Below, piece after piece: positions 16,636 through 24,210 of a stretch of 64,000 nt of DNA (positions are counted from its first letter, which is position 1; each line of letters begins with the position of its first letter). The DNA is taken from NCBI RefSeq assembly GCF_005877005.1, contig NZ_SSNH01000005.1:124001-188000 (forward strand). Reading direction: 5' to 3'. The DNA is from Sinomonas susongensis (GTDB lineage: Bacteria; Actinomycetota; Actinomycetes; Actinomycetales; Micrococcaceae). Below the pieces are notes generated by a model. That model was not told the DNA's origin. It saw only the letters and a list, made by a program, of their open reading frames with translations, and ran no database searches. The position numbers were made by a program, and so were the translations under genes.

Positions 16636-18585
16636 GTGACAGGCCTGATCAAACCCGAGGACATCTCAGAGGTGCGCTCGCGCACCGACATCCGCGAGGT
16701 TGTCGAGGGGTATGTCACGCTCAAGAGCGCAGGCATCGGGTCGTGGAAGGGGCTGTGCCCGTTCCACGACGAGCGCACACCCTCGTTCCATGTGCGCCCA
16801 CAGGTCGGGACGTATCACTGCTTCGGGTGCGGCGAGAGCGGAGACGTCATCAGCTTCGTGATGAAGCTCGACCATACGGGCTTCGCCGAGACAGTCGAGA
16901 AGCTTGCCGCCCGCATCGGTTACGAGCTCCACTACGAGGAGGGGGCCGGGCCGCGCCGCGAGGAGGTGGGGCGCCGGCAGAGGCTGCTCGACGCTCACAA
17001 GATCGCCGCCGAGTACTTCCGGGACCAGCTGCTGAGCCCTGGCGCTGCCGCCGGCCGGCAATTCCTCTTCGAGCGCGGCTTCGACCGCTCGGTCGCGGAA
17101 CAGTTCGGTGTGGGGTTCGCCCCACAGGGCTGGGACGGCCTGCTCAAGCATCTCCGCGGCAAGGGCTTCCGAGAGGACGAGCTGAAGCTGACGGGGATGT
17201 TCTCCGAGGGAAACAGGGGGCTCTACGACCGCTTCCGCGGCAGGCTCGTCTGGCCCATCAAGGACATCGCGGGCGACGTCATCGGCTTCGGCGCGCGCCG
17301 GCTGTTCGATGACGACCAGGGCCCGAAGTACCTCAACACTCCAGAGACGAGCCTCTACAAGAAGTCGCAGGTCCTCTACGGGATCGACCTCGCGAAGCGC
17401 AGCATCGCGAAGAAGCGCCAGCTCGTCGTAGTCGAGGGCTACACCGACGTGATGGCCTGCCACCTCGCTGGAATCGACACGGCAGTCGCGAGCTGCGGCA
17501 CCGCGTTCGGGAGCGAGCACATCAAGATCGCCCGCCGGCTCCTCTCGGACGACGGGACCGGGGGAGAGGTCGTCTTCACGTTCGACGGCGACGCCGCCGG
17601 GCAGAAGGCGGCGCTCAAGGCATTCGAGGAGGATCAGAGGTTCGTCGCGCAGACTTTCGTGGCGATCGAGCCCAGCGGCATGGACCCTTGCGAGCTGCGA
17701 CAGCACCGCGGGGACGCTGCCGTGCAGGCCCTCATCGAAGCGCGTCGGCCGCTCTTCGAGTTCGCGATCCAGGCAGCTCTGCGGAAGCACGATCTGAACA
17801 CGGTCGAGGGGCGCGTATCGGCGCTCAGAGAGGCAGCTCCCGTCGTCGCACAGATCCGTGACCACGCGATCCGCCCCGCTTATGCACGCGAACTCGCCAA
17901 GTGGCTCGGCATGGCGCCCGACGACGTTGCCCGCGCAGTCGGCGCAGCGACCCGCCGCCCGCCGTCGGCCGCCCCCGGCCGCCCCCAGTCAGCCGCCCCC
18001 GGCCGCCCCCAGTCAGCCGCCCCCGGCCGCCCCCAGTCATCCGCCCCCGGAGGGCCCTCCTACGCGGCCGGGGCCGGTGCTGCCTACCCTGCGGCCCGGG
18101 CCCAGGGGCCCGACCCGCGGGACCCTGTCGCGACGATGGAGCGGCAGGCCCTCGAGGTGGCACTCCAATACCCCGAGACCCTCGACGACGAGGCCTGGCA
18201 GCACTTCGGCCAAGCTCATTTCACTGCGCCCGCCTATCAGGCCGTCCACGCCGCGATGACTGCCGCTGGCAGGCCGGCCACGACGGGGGAAGGCGCCGCG
18301 GAATGGATGGAACGTATCCGCGAGGAGGCCCCCGAACCGTTGTGGCCGATGCTTGCCGAGCTCGCGGTGACGCCGCTGCCTGCGTCGACTCCTGAGTCGC
18401 TCGATCGGTACTGCAGGGACATCCTCGCCGGGCTGTTCGAGCTTCAGATTACGGCGCGGAAGGCCGAGCTCATCGGTCGGCTTCAGCGCATGGACCCGAG
18501 TGCCTCGCCCGAGGAACACCAGAGCCTCAACCGTGAGCTCATGGAGCTGGAGTTGCGACGCCGCCGATTGCGTCAGCGGGACTGA
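16636..18585 (+). CDS. dnaG: DNA primase
   Basis: The 649-residue primase synthesises RNA primers at the replication fork. The N-terminal CHC2 zinc-binding domain shows C41-x2-H44 and C62-x2-C65. The TOPRIM catalytic core has VVVEGYTDVMA near residue 262 and VFTFDGDAAGQ near residue 316. The C-terminal DnaB-interacting region begins near residue 490. Between core and C-domain lies an extra Pro/Arg/Gln-rich linker with three exact 24-bp copies. The GTG at 16636 starts MTGLIKPEDISEVRSRTDI as in the family. The preceding gene is dgt, 52 bases away. Confidence 0.96.
   Translation: MTGLIKPEDISEVRSRTDIREVVEGYVTLKSAGIGSWKGLCPFHDERTPSFHVRPQVGTYHCFGCGESGDVISFVMKLDHTGFAETVEKLAARIGYELHYEEGAGPRREEVGRRQRLLDAHKIAAEYFRDQLLSPGAAAGRQFLFERGFDRSVAEQFGVGFAPQGWDGLLKHLRGKGFREDELKLTGMFSEGNRGLYDRFRGRLVWPIKDIAGDVIGFGARRLFDDDQGPKYLNTPETSLYKKSQVLYGIDLAKRSIAKKRQLVVVEGYTDVMACHLAGIDTAVASCGTAFGSEHIKIARRLLSDDGTGGEVVFTFDGDAAGQKAALKAFEEDQRFVAQTFVAIEPSGMDPCELRQHRGDAAVQALIEARRPLFEFAIQAALRKHDLNTVEGRVSALREAAPVVAQIRDHAIRPAYARELAKWLGMAPDDVARAVGAATRRPPSAAPGRPQSAAPGRPQSAAPGRPQSSAPGGPSYAAGAGAAYPAARAQGPDPRDPVATMERQALEVALQYPETLDDEAWQHFGQAHFTAPAYQAVHAAMTAAGRPATTGEGAAEWMERIREEAPEPLWPMLAELAVTPLPASTPESLDRYCRDILAGLFELQITARKAELIGRLQRMDPSASPEEHQSLNRELMELELRRRRLRQRD
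17968..18039 (+). repeat. Three exact 24-bp units in the dnaG linker
   Basis: Units at 17968-17991, 17992-18015 and 18016-18039 are identical and encode the octapeptide A-A-P-G-R-P-Q-S; a partial fourth copy follows. The unit is a multiple of three, so copy number can vary without frameshift. Confidence 0.9.
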
Positions 18586-18650
18586 GCTGGAGGGTGCGGC
18601 CGATTTCCGATCCGCGCCGGCTCCCTGCTAATCTGGACCGCGTTGCGCCT

Positions 18651-18723
18651 TCCCCCGTAGCTCAATTGGCAGAGCATTCGACTGTTAATCGAAGGGTTAC
18701 TGGTTCGAGTCCAGTCGGGGGAG
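18651..18723 (+). tRNA. tRNA-Asn (GUU), copy 1
   Basis: The sequence folds as a full 73-base cloverleaf: acceptor TCCCCCG pairs with CGGGGGA, discriminator G, T-arm CTGGTTCGAGTCCAG. The anticodon GTT lies at 18684-18686. CCA is not encoded. TAATCT at 18629-18634 is a likely -10 element 17 bases before the mature 5' end. Confidence 0.97.
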
Positions 18724-18761
18724 CTTGGATCCGTCGTGCCTTTCAATGGCTGCCGGTCCAT

Positions 18762-18834
18762 TCCCCCGTAGCTCAATTGGCAGAGCATTCGACTGTTAAT
18801 CGAAGGGTTACTGGTTCGAGTCCAGTCGGGGGAG
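18762..18834 (+). tRNA. tRNA-Asn (GUU), copy 2
   Basis: This copy is identical in all 73 bases to the gene at 18651-18723 and starts 111 bases after it. The 38-base spacer differs from the upstream flank, so only the mature tRNA is duplicated. It probably shares the first copy's promoter, giving a dicistronic precursor. Confidence 0.97.
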
Positions 18835-18859
18835 CCGGGTCGCGGAATATCATGGATCC

Positions 18860-19270
18860 ATGGCCGCGAGGAACGTTGCCTTGCCCGCCGGATGGACCCG
18901 TTACGAAGGGCCCTTGCTGACGATCTGGCGAGTGCGCTACGAGCGGATCTACGGCGACGGATCCGCTGAGCACTACGCCGACGGCATGTTCGTCCGCGAC
19001 CACCGACGCCCGATCGCACAATGGATCAACTATGCGTCCAAGGCCGCCGTGCTCGTCGCCCCTGAGACCCCCGCAGGCTGGCCGGTCCAGCGCTTTGCCA
19101 TCTACTACGCCCCACCCGGCGACGGCCTCGAGCCTGTCCTGACCGCCCGTCATGAGTGGCAGCCCCGCGGGCCACGGGGCTCGGTGACTGACGCAGACGC
19201 GTTCGCGGCAGCCGTTGAGGCGGCGGAGCAGTTCCTCGTCGCCGAAACGGCGTTCGGCGCCATCGGCTGA
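18860..19270 (+). CDS. Small uncharacterised protein downstream of the tRNA-Asn pair
   Basis: The 136-residue product has no signal peptide and no membrane helix. WTRYEGPLLTIWRVRYERIYGDGS opens an aromatic-rich first half that resembles a small beta-sheet protein, and the last third is an Ala/Glu-rich helix. I do not recognise the family. The ATG at 18860 lies 25 bases after the second tRNA. Codon use (strong G/C third positions) is like its neighbours, so it is probably a real gene. Confidence 0.6.
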   Translation: MAARNVALPAGWTRYEGPLLTIWRVRYERIYGDGSAEHYADGMFVRDHRRPIAQWINYASKAAVLVAPETPAGWPVQRFAIYYAPPGDGLEPVLTARHEWQPRGPRGSVTDADAFAAAVEAAEQFLVAETAFGAIG

Positions 19271-19402
19271 GCAGACCACGCACCGCCTCCTTGCTTGGCC
19301 TGAGTCTGCTTGGGGCAATGGTAGCTTTGGTGACGGACCGCCATGCGGTCGCGCCGGAGACACTGGCCGCCGAGACTCGGCCGAAGGGAAGGGGCCCCAG
19401 CG

Positions 19403-20353
19403 ATGAGTGGACGCCACACGGTTGCCGGGAGGCGGCCGCGCCTCGCGGCGCTGCCGGACCTTATGGGGCAGGCAGCGCGGCTGGCACCCCGTCAGCTCAA
19501 TGACGAAATCGCGCTCGCGAAGTACGAGCTCAAGGACCGTGGCGTTCAAGCCGGCATCGGAGCTGCCCTGTTCGGGGTGGCACTCGTGTTCCTGGGCCTG
19601 CTCGTCATCGCCCTTGTGGTCGCCGCCATCCTCGGCCTCGCCACGATTATGCCGGGGTGGCTCGCCGCCCTGATCGTCGGTGCGGCCTGCCTCCTCATCC
19701 TCCTCGTCGCCTCTCTCATCGGCATGGGGCGCATCAAGAAGGCCATGCCGTTCTACCCTGCTGACGCCGTTCGCGGACTGCGGCACGATCTCGCCATCAT
19801 CAAGGAGGGGCGGGACTTCGATCCGCGCGTCCTCGACCCGTCGACGATCCAGTACAAGCGGGCCCAGGCTGAGAAGGAAGCGGCAGCGGCACGGGCAAAG
19901 ATGGAGAAGGCTGCCGACGACCGGGCGCACGGACGCATCAAGCCCCCGACTCCGACCGAGGCCGAACTTCGGGAGCGCATCGCCAAGCGCCGCGATCACA
20001 TCCTCGATGTGCGTGACGAGCTCGTCGAAGAGCTCGACGTCAAGCGTCAGGCTGAGGGACTCGCCGAGGACGCCCGCGCTGCTCTCTACCGGGTTCGCGG
20101 CGCCGCCTTCGCAAGGGCGCGTTCAGCCGCGCAGATCCGGTCGGCCCAGTCCCGCTCGGCCCAGCCCCGAGCGATCGAGGCCGGGGGCGGCCAGGCGCAG
20201 CGGGCGCTCCCGGTGGCAGCAGAGAGGGCACAGAACGCGACGCCTTCCCAACGCGTGGGGGATGCTGTCAAGGAACGCTGGGCGCCGATCGCCGCATTCA
20301 CGGTATCGAGCACCGCCTTTGTCGTGTTCCTGCGCAAGCTGGTGAAGAGCTGA
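19403..20353 (+). CDS. Holin-like (phage holin superfamily III) and DUF3618-type membrane protein
   Basis: The 316-residue protein has an N-terminal actinobacterial 'phage holin family' region. The amphipathic segment LNDEIALAKYELKDRGVQAG is followed by two long membrane helices (about residues 55-80 and 85-110). Its C-terminal part matches the DUF3618 pattern (AELRERIAKRRDHILDVRDELVEEL), ending in a third helix (residues 293-312). An Ala/Gln/Arg-rich segment with S-A-Q-x repeats joins them. Despite the name, homologues are ordinary chromosomal proteins in actinobacteria with no proven lytic role. The ATG at 19403 follows GGGGCCCCAGCG and AAGGGAAGG. It heads a same-strand run with phospholipid and glycosyltransferase genes. 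Confidence 0.75.
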   Translation: MSGRHTVAGRRPRLAALPDLMGQAARLAPRQLNDEIALAKYELKDRGVQAGIGAALFGVALVFLGLLVIALVVAAILGLATIMPGWLAALIVGAACLLILLVASLIGMGRIKKAMPFYPADAVRGLRHDLAIIKEGRDFDPRVLDPSTIQYKRAQAEKEAAAARAKMEKAADDRAHGRIKPPTPTEAELRERIAKRRDHILDVRDELVEELDVKRQAEGLAEDARAALYRVRGAAFARARSAAQIRSAQSRSAQPRAIEAGGGQAQRALPVAAERAQNATPSQRVGDAVKERWAPIAAFTVSSTAFVVFLRKLVKS

Positions 20354-20384
20354 GGCCCTCCAGGGCCACTAAACGGGGTTGCTG

Positions 20385-21044
20385 ATGAGGGTGTTCGGCG
20401 CTGGTTCCCGGCCCGGACGGGCCTCGGTACCCCGCGACCGGGTGTTCACGGTCCCCAACGTCCTGACCGTCGTCCGTTTCATGGGCGTCCCCCTGTTCAT
20501 GTGGCTCGTGCTCGGACCCCGCGAGTACGGCTGGGCGTTGCTCGTGCTCGGCATCATGGGATGCACCGATTGGGTTGACGGATATGTGGCCCGCCGGTTC
20601 AACCAGATGTCGGAGCTGGGCAGGGTCCTCGATCCGGCAGCCGACCGGCTGGCCCTGCTCGCTGTCGCGCTGACGCTCGTGCTCGCTGGCGTCGTCCAGT
20701 GGTGGTACCTCTTGGCCCTCGTAGTGCCGGACATCGTCCTCGGCACGGCCTCACTGTTCTACTTCCGGAACCACCCCGACCTTCCAGTGAGCCGCATCGG
20801 CAAGGTGCGCACTGCGCTCCTCCTCGTCGGGACGCCGCTCCTGGTCCTCTCGGAGCTGCGGATCGAGGGCGCTGGGGACTACCTCGTCCTCGCGTGGGTA
20901 TTCCTCGCGCTGGGGCTCCTCGGCCACTGGGTCGCGGGCTACAACTACTTCTGGGCCATCGTGCGGAAGGGCCGGGGAGTGCGCAGCGAGCGGCGCCCCG
21001 GGGACGACGACGGCCCTCACGACTCAGGGGAGGTGCGCTCCTGA
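20385..21044 (+). CDS. CDP-alcohol phosphatidyltransferase family protein
   Basis: The 219-residue membrane protein shows the full CDP-alcohol phosphotransferase signature D-x2-D-G-x2-A-R-x8-G-x3-D-x3-D in the segment starting DWVDGYVARRFNQMSELGRV. It should transfer a phosphatidyl group from CDP-diacylglycerol to a hydroxyl acceptor in the membrane, as in phosphatidylglycerophosphate or phosphatidylinositol-phosphate synthesis. Which acceptor is used cannot be told. About five to six membrane helices are visible. ATG 20385 (MRVFGAG) is chosen over the TTG two codons earlier. The stop overlaps the start of the next gene (TGATG). Confidence 0.87.
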   Translation: MRVFGAGSRPGRASVPRDRVFTVPNVLTVVRFMGVPLFMWLVLGPREYGWALLVLGIMGCTDWVDGYVARRFNQMSELGRVLDPAADRLALLAVALTLVLAGVVQWWYLLALVVPDIVLGTASLFYFRNHPDLPVSRIGKVRTALLLVGTPLLVLSELRIEGAGDYLVLAWVFLALGLLGHWVAGYNYFWAIVRKGRGVRSERRPGDDDGPHDSGEVRS

Positions 21045-21961
21045 TGGTGTGGTTCGCCGTCGTCCTCGCGCTCCTCGGAGCCCTCTTCCTCGCCCTCGGG
21101 GCGCAGCGGCAGGGGAGCGCGGTCAAGTTCGACACGGGTGGCCTCGGGCTCAGTTCCAACGGATTCCTGCGGCTCCTGCGCAATCCACGATGGCTCCTCG
21201 GGCTGTTCCTCCTCGGCCTCGGCCTGGTGTCGAACATGCTCGCCCTCGTCACCGCACCGCTCACGGTGGTGCAGCCGATTGGAGCCGTCGCGCTCGTCAT
21301 CACGACAGTCGTGAACTCGAAAGACCAGGGGATCACCCTCAACCGGCCCACCGTCGTCGCCATTTCCTCCTGCGTCACCGGCTCGGCCCTCTTCGTGCTC
21401 TTGGCCGTCAATGCCACCGAGGAGAACCAGAATGTGACGTCGGGGGAGGAGCTCACGATCGTCCTCCTGCTAGCCCTTGCCATCTGCGTCTTCGGGGGCC
21501 TCGCGGCCGCCTTCCGGCAGCGGCTCAACGCGTTTGTGTTCATCCTCGGCGCCGGCGTCCTCTTCGGGTTCGTTGCAGTGCTCACCCGGATCATCGGCCG
21601 CCAGATCCTCGACCCGAACGGCCTTTTCCTGCTGAACGTTCAGTGGTACTCGATCATCGCGATCGCGGCCGCGGGCGGGTTGGGCTCGTGGTTCGTCCAG
21701 AACGCGTACTCGGCCGGTCCTCCCGATCTCGTCATCGCCGGGCTCACGGTCATCGACCCGATGGTGGGAGTGGCAATCGGCATCACGATCCTGCACGAGC
21801 TCAGGCCCCATGTCGCGCCGGTTGTGGCGATTGGCATGGCTGCAGCTGCACTCATTGCTATCGTGGGTGTCGTTGCCCTGTCCCGGCACCACCCCGAGGT
21901 CAAGAACCGACGGAACGAAGCGGCTCGCGAACTCCGCGGCTCCGCCGAACCGGGGCAGTGA
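21044..21961 (+). CDS. DMT-type integral membrane protein (EamA/NIPA-like)
   Basis: The 305-residue protein has about nine membrane helices and the two-half layout of drug/metabolite transporters. The first helix starts at residue 2, and VTAPLTVVQPIGAVALVITT and VIAGLTVIDPMVGVAIGITI are equivalent conserved helices in the two halves, each with a P-I-G/P-M-V turn. Transport substrate is unknown; Mg-transporter-like NIPA proteins are the closest resemblance I can suggest. Translation is coupled to the upstream phosphatidyltransferase (ATG inside TGATG), and the glycosyltransferase follows after 23 bases, so a lipid or glycolipid role is a reasonable inference. Confidence 0.75.
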   Translation: MVWFAVVLALLGALFLALGAQRQGSAVKFDTGGLGLSSNGFLRLLRNPRWLLGLFLLGLGLVSNMLALVTAPLTVVQPIGAVALVITTVVNSKDQGITLNRPTVVAISSCVTGSALFVLLAVNATEENQNVTSGEELTIVLLLALAICVFGGLAAAFRQRLNAFVFILGAGVLFGFVAVLTRIIGRQILDPNGLFLLNVQWYSIIAIAAAGGLGSWFVQNAYSAGPPDLVIAGLTVIDPMVGVAIGITILHELRPHVAPVVAIGMAAAALIAIVGVVALSRHHPEVKNRRNEAARELRGSAEPGQ

Positions 21962-21984
21962 CCGGCCGACCAGGAGAGAGATCC

Positions 21985-23193
21985 GTGACCCTGCCCGACC
22001 CCGAGGCACAGAGCCATAAGCCGCTGACGATCCTGATCGCCGCCGATACGTACCCGCCGGACGTCAACGGAGCAGCGCAGTTCGGCTACCGCCTCGCGAA
22101 GGGCATGAGCGCCCGGGGCCACAGCGTGCATGTGCTGTCGAGCAGGTCTGAGAAGGGCAGGAGCTTCAGCGAGTTCCGGCCGGAGGCCACAGTTCACCGG
22201 CTTCGCTCGCATTCCGTGCCGACCCACCCGTATTTCCGCGTCGTGTTCCCCTGGGAGATCAACAAGGAGATTTCGCTCCTCTTCGATCGGGTCCAGCCGG
22301 ACGTCGTGCACATCCAGAGCCACTACATGATCGGCGAACACGTCCTGTACGAGGCCGTCAGGCGAGGGATCCGGGTCGTGGCGACCAATCACTTCATGCC
22401 GGAGAACCTCAACCCGTTCCTGCCGTTCCCGCAATGGGTCAAGGACATCATCGGCCGCGTGTCCTGGAAGGACATGGGGAAGATCATGGGCAAGGCCAAC
22501 GTGGTCACGACGCCGACTCCGCTCGCCGCGAAGGCCATGCGCGACCACGCGTTCCTGCACGAGGTGATCCCGCTGTCCAACGGCATCGACTCGCCCGCCT
22601 ACGAGCTGAGGCCCGGGGAGCAGCTGAAGAAGAACCCTTGGCCCACTGTGCTCTTCGCGGGTCGGCTCGCGGAGGAGAAGAACATAGACGTCCTCATTGA
22701 CGCCGTCACGAAGCTTCCAGCGGAGCTCGACGTGCACCTCGAGGTGGTGGGCGACGGCGAGATCCGGCCGCGCCTCGAGGCCCAGGCCGCTCGTCTCGGT
22801 CTGGGAGACAGGGTCCGATTCCTCGGTCTGGTCCCGGACGAGGAGCTGCGGGAGGCCTACCTCCGTGCGGACGTCTTCTGCATGCCCGGAACGGCTGAGC
22901 TCCAGTCGCTCGTGACGCTCGAGGCCATGAGTGCTTCTACCCCGGTAGTGCTCGCGGACGCCATGGCACTTCCGCACCTCGTCCGCGACGGCGAGAACGG
23001 CTTCCTGTTCCGCCCGAACGACAGCGGAGACCTTGCCGACAAGCTCGGCAGGATCCTCCAGCTCCCGGAACCGGAACGGATTGCGATGGGGAAGGTCAGC
23101 CACGAGATGGTGCAGAAGCACAGCATCAAGTACACCCTCGACACCTTCGAGGCGTTCTATCGCGGAGCGGACACCATCGCGCCGAACTCCTGA
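21985..23193 (+). CDS. GT4-family glycosyltransferase
   Basis: The 402-residue GT-B enzyme has an N-terminal acceptor domain (ILIAADTYPPDVNGAAQFGYR with the usual G-G/A-x-x donor loop). Its C-terminal Rossmann domain includes VLFAGRLAEEKNIDVLIDA and the E-x7-E motif in ELQSLVTLE. It resembles alpha-glucosyl- or mannosyl-transferases acting on diacylglycerol or phosphatidylinositol. DVVHIQSHYMIGEH and ATNHFMPENL fit membrane-lipid-linked members. The start GTG 21985 is preceded by GGAGAGAG. The preceding CDP-alcohol transferase and membrane protein make glycolipid or PIM-like synthesis plausible, but the sugar and acceptor are not known. Confidence 0.85.
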   Translation: MTLPDPEAQSHKPLTILIAADTYPPDVNGAAQFGYRLAKGMSARGHSVHVLSSRSEKGRSFSEFRPEATVHRLRSHSVPTHPYFRVVFPWEINKEISLLFDRVQPDVVHIQSHYMIGEHVLYEAVRRGIRVVATNHFMPENLNPFLPFPQWVKDIIGRVSWKDMGKIMGKANVVTTPTPLAAKAMRDHAFLHEVIPLSNGIDSPAYELRPGEQLKKNPWPTVLFAGRLAEEKNIDVLIDAVTKLPAELDVHLEVVGDGEIRPRLEAQAARLGLGDRVRFLGLVPDEELREAYLRADVFCMPGTAELQSLVTLEAMSASTPVVLADAMALPHLVRDGENGFLFRPNDSGDLADKLGRILQLPEPERIAMGKVSHEMVQKHSIKYTLDTFEAFYRGADTIAPNS

Positions 23194-23249
23194 CCTCCGA
23201 TCCTGACGCTAGGATGGAAAGGCCGCACGGTTCAGGCTGTGCAGGCCGA

Positions 23250-23326
<77 letters not shown>

Positions 23327-23420
23327 ATCGGTTGCCGACCTGTCTGGGGTCCGGGAAGATGGGCAACCAGTAGAAGCAGAGCGTTGGCTCGCACTCGGGA
23401 CGGTGAGACCGGGAGGGCCG

Positions 23421-23723
23421 GTGGCGGACCAGAAGGGTTTTCCTCGTTGGCACTTGTGGGCGGGTGCCGCTCTGGCGGTGCTCGGCCTGGTCCTTGGGTT
23501 CGCCCTGCCAGTAGGGCCTCGCTGTGGTGCGGCCTTTCCCACGGCGTACAGTCCGGTTCCAGCCAGCGCGGTCGCGCCGCCCGGGGCCGACTGGGTGGCG
23601 GAGTGCCACTCGGCCGCCCAGGACCAATCCCATGTGTACGGTGGTCTCGTCCTCCTGGGACTCGGGCTCGTGGCGCTGGGGCTCCTCCTCCGCTTCCTCA
23701 GCCGCCGGTGGCGATCCCGCTAG
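23421..23723 (+). CDS. Small two-helix membrane protein
   Basis: The 100-residue product has two membrane helices (about residues 14-31 and 72-92) separated by a 40-residue loop with two Cys (GPRC and AECH) that could pair outside the membrane. GTG 23421 follows GGGAGGG at 23411-23417, a good ribosome site; an upstream GTG at 23403 is less well supported. The protein ends in R-R-W-R-S-R, predicting a cytoplasmic C-terminus. No family recognised. It lies alone between tRNA-Ile2 and the convergent chagasin-like gene. Its stop codon falls in a repeated 16-bp segment. Confidence 0.65.
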   Translation: MADQKGFPRWHLWAGAALAVLGLVLGFALPVGPRCGAAFPTAYSPVPASAVAPPGADWVAECHSAAQDQSHVYGGLVLLGLGLVALGLLLRFLSRRWRSR

Positions 23724-23757
23724 GCGGCAGGTTCCGGTACTGCTAGGCGGCAGGTTC
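23719..23757. repeat. Direct repeat GCTAGGCGGCAGGTTC (two copies) spanning a stop codon
   Basis: Copies lie at 23719-23734 and 23742-23757, 23 bases apart. The stop TAG of the small membrane protein gene is inside the first copy, and the second reaches the stop of the convergent gene. Confidence 0.85.
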
Positions 23758-24061
23758 ACGGGCGCACTCTGATGTCCACCGCGTGTTCCCTCACTGGATT
23801 CGATTCCCACGGTCTTCTGAGTAGAAAGAGGGCCCTGCCGGACGCGGTGCCCGCCCTGAGGACGAAGCGCTGGGCGCGAGGAGACCCGGGTCTCGAGTCC
23901 TCGACCGCCTGCGCCGGAGATTCGCCGACCACCTTTGTCCCTTCGGCAACTGTCGCCACTTCCCACCGGTAGCCTGTCCCGCCGGGCACGGAGAGGACGA
24001 CCTCGAACTCTGCACCCGCGCCTACTTCGCGGACTTCGCCGGTCTCGGGTTGATCGCTCAC
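23756..24061 (-). CDS. Chagasin-like (I42) cysteine-protease inhibitor domain protein
   Basis: The roughly 101-residue product resembles chagasin/amoebiasin inhibitors of papain-type proteases. The three inhibitory loops correspond to GGTGYRW (usually N-P-T-T-G-Y-x-W), a Gly-poor second loop, and LRRPWE (usually the conserved R-P-W). The start is uncertain: GTG 24061 gives VSDQPETGEVREV; a TTG at 24097 would add 12 residues. No signal peptide is visible, unlike many secreted bacterial members. The first loop lacks the usual Asn-Pro, so activity may be weak. No papain-like protease is seen in the window. Confidence 0.6.
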   Translation of the reverse strand: MSDQPETGEVREVGAGAEFEVVLSVPGGTGYRWEVATVAEGTKVVGESPAQAVEDSRPGSPRAQRFVLRAGTASGRALFLLRRPWESNPVREHAVDIRVRP

Positions 24062-24146
24062 GGTGCTGATTCTGGAGGCGCACCCCCGCCTCGGCAAGAG
24101 CCGAGGCTTTGGGCTGTCCCTTGTCTCAGTCCCACGGGCCCTGATA

Positions 24147-24164
24147 TGTTACTTGCCAGTAACA
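24147..24164. promoter_or_regulatory. Palindromic operator upstream of the glutaryl-CoA-dehydrogenase-like gene
   Basis: TGTTACT-TGCC-AGTAACA is a perfect inverted repeat with 7-bp arms and a 4-base centre, 47 bases before the gene start. Size and symmetry fit a TetR-family dimer site. It resembles the two sites at 38041-38082 (arms GTTAAT/ACTAAC with the same 4-base spacer). Confidence 0.7.
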
Positions 24165-24210
24165 AAGATGCTGCTGCTAGCGACGGACGAGGTCTGAGGA
24201 GGCCAAAGTG

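Noticed and set aside
18594-18920. A 108-codon open frame with an internal duplication
   Set aside because: The duplication is simply the two identical tRNA-Asn genes read as protein.
19403-20353. Prophage remnant because of the holin-like domain
   Set aside because: No lysin, capsid, integrase or attachment repeats are nearby; this domain is common in chromosomal actinobacterial proteins.
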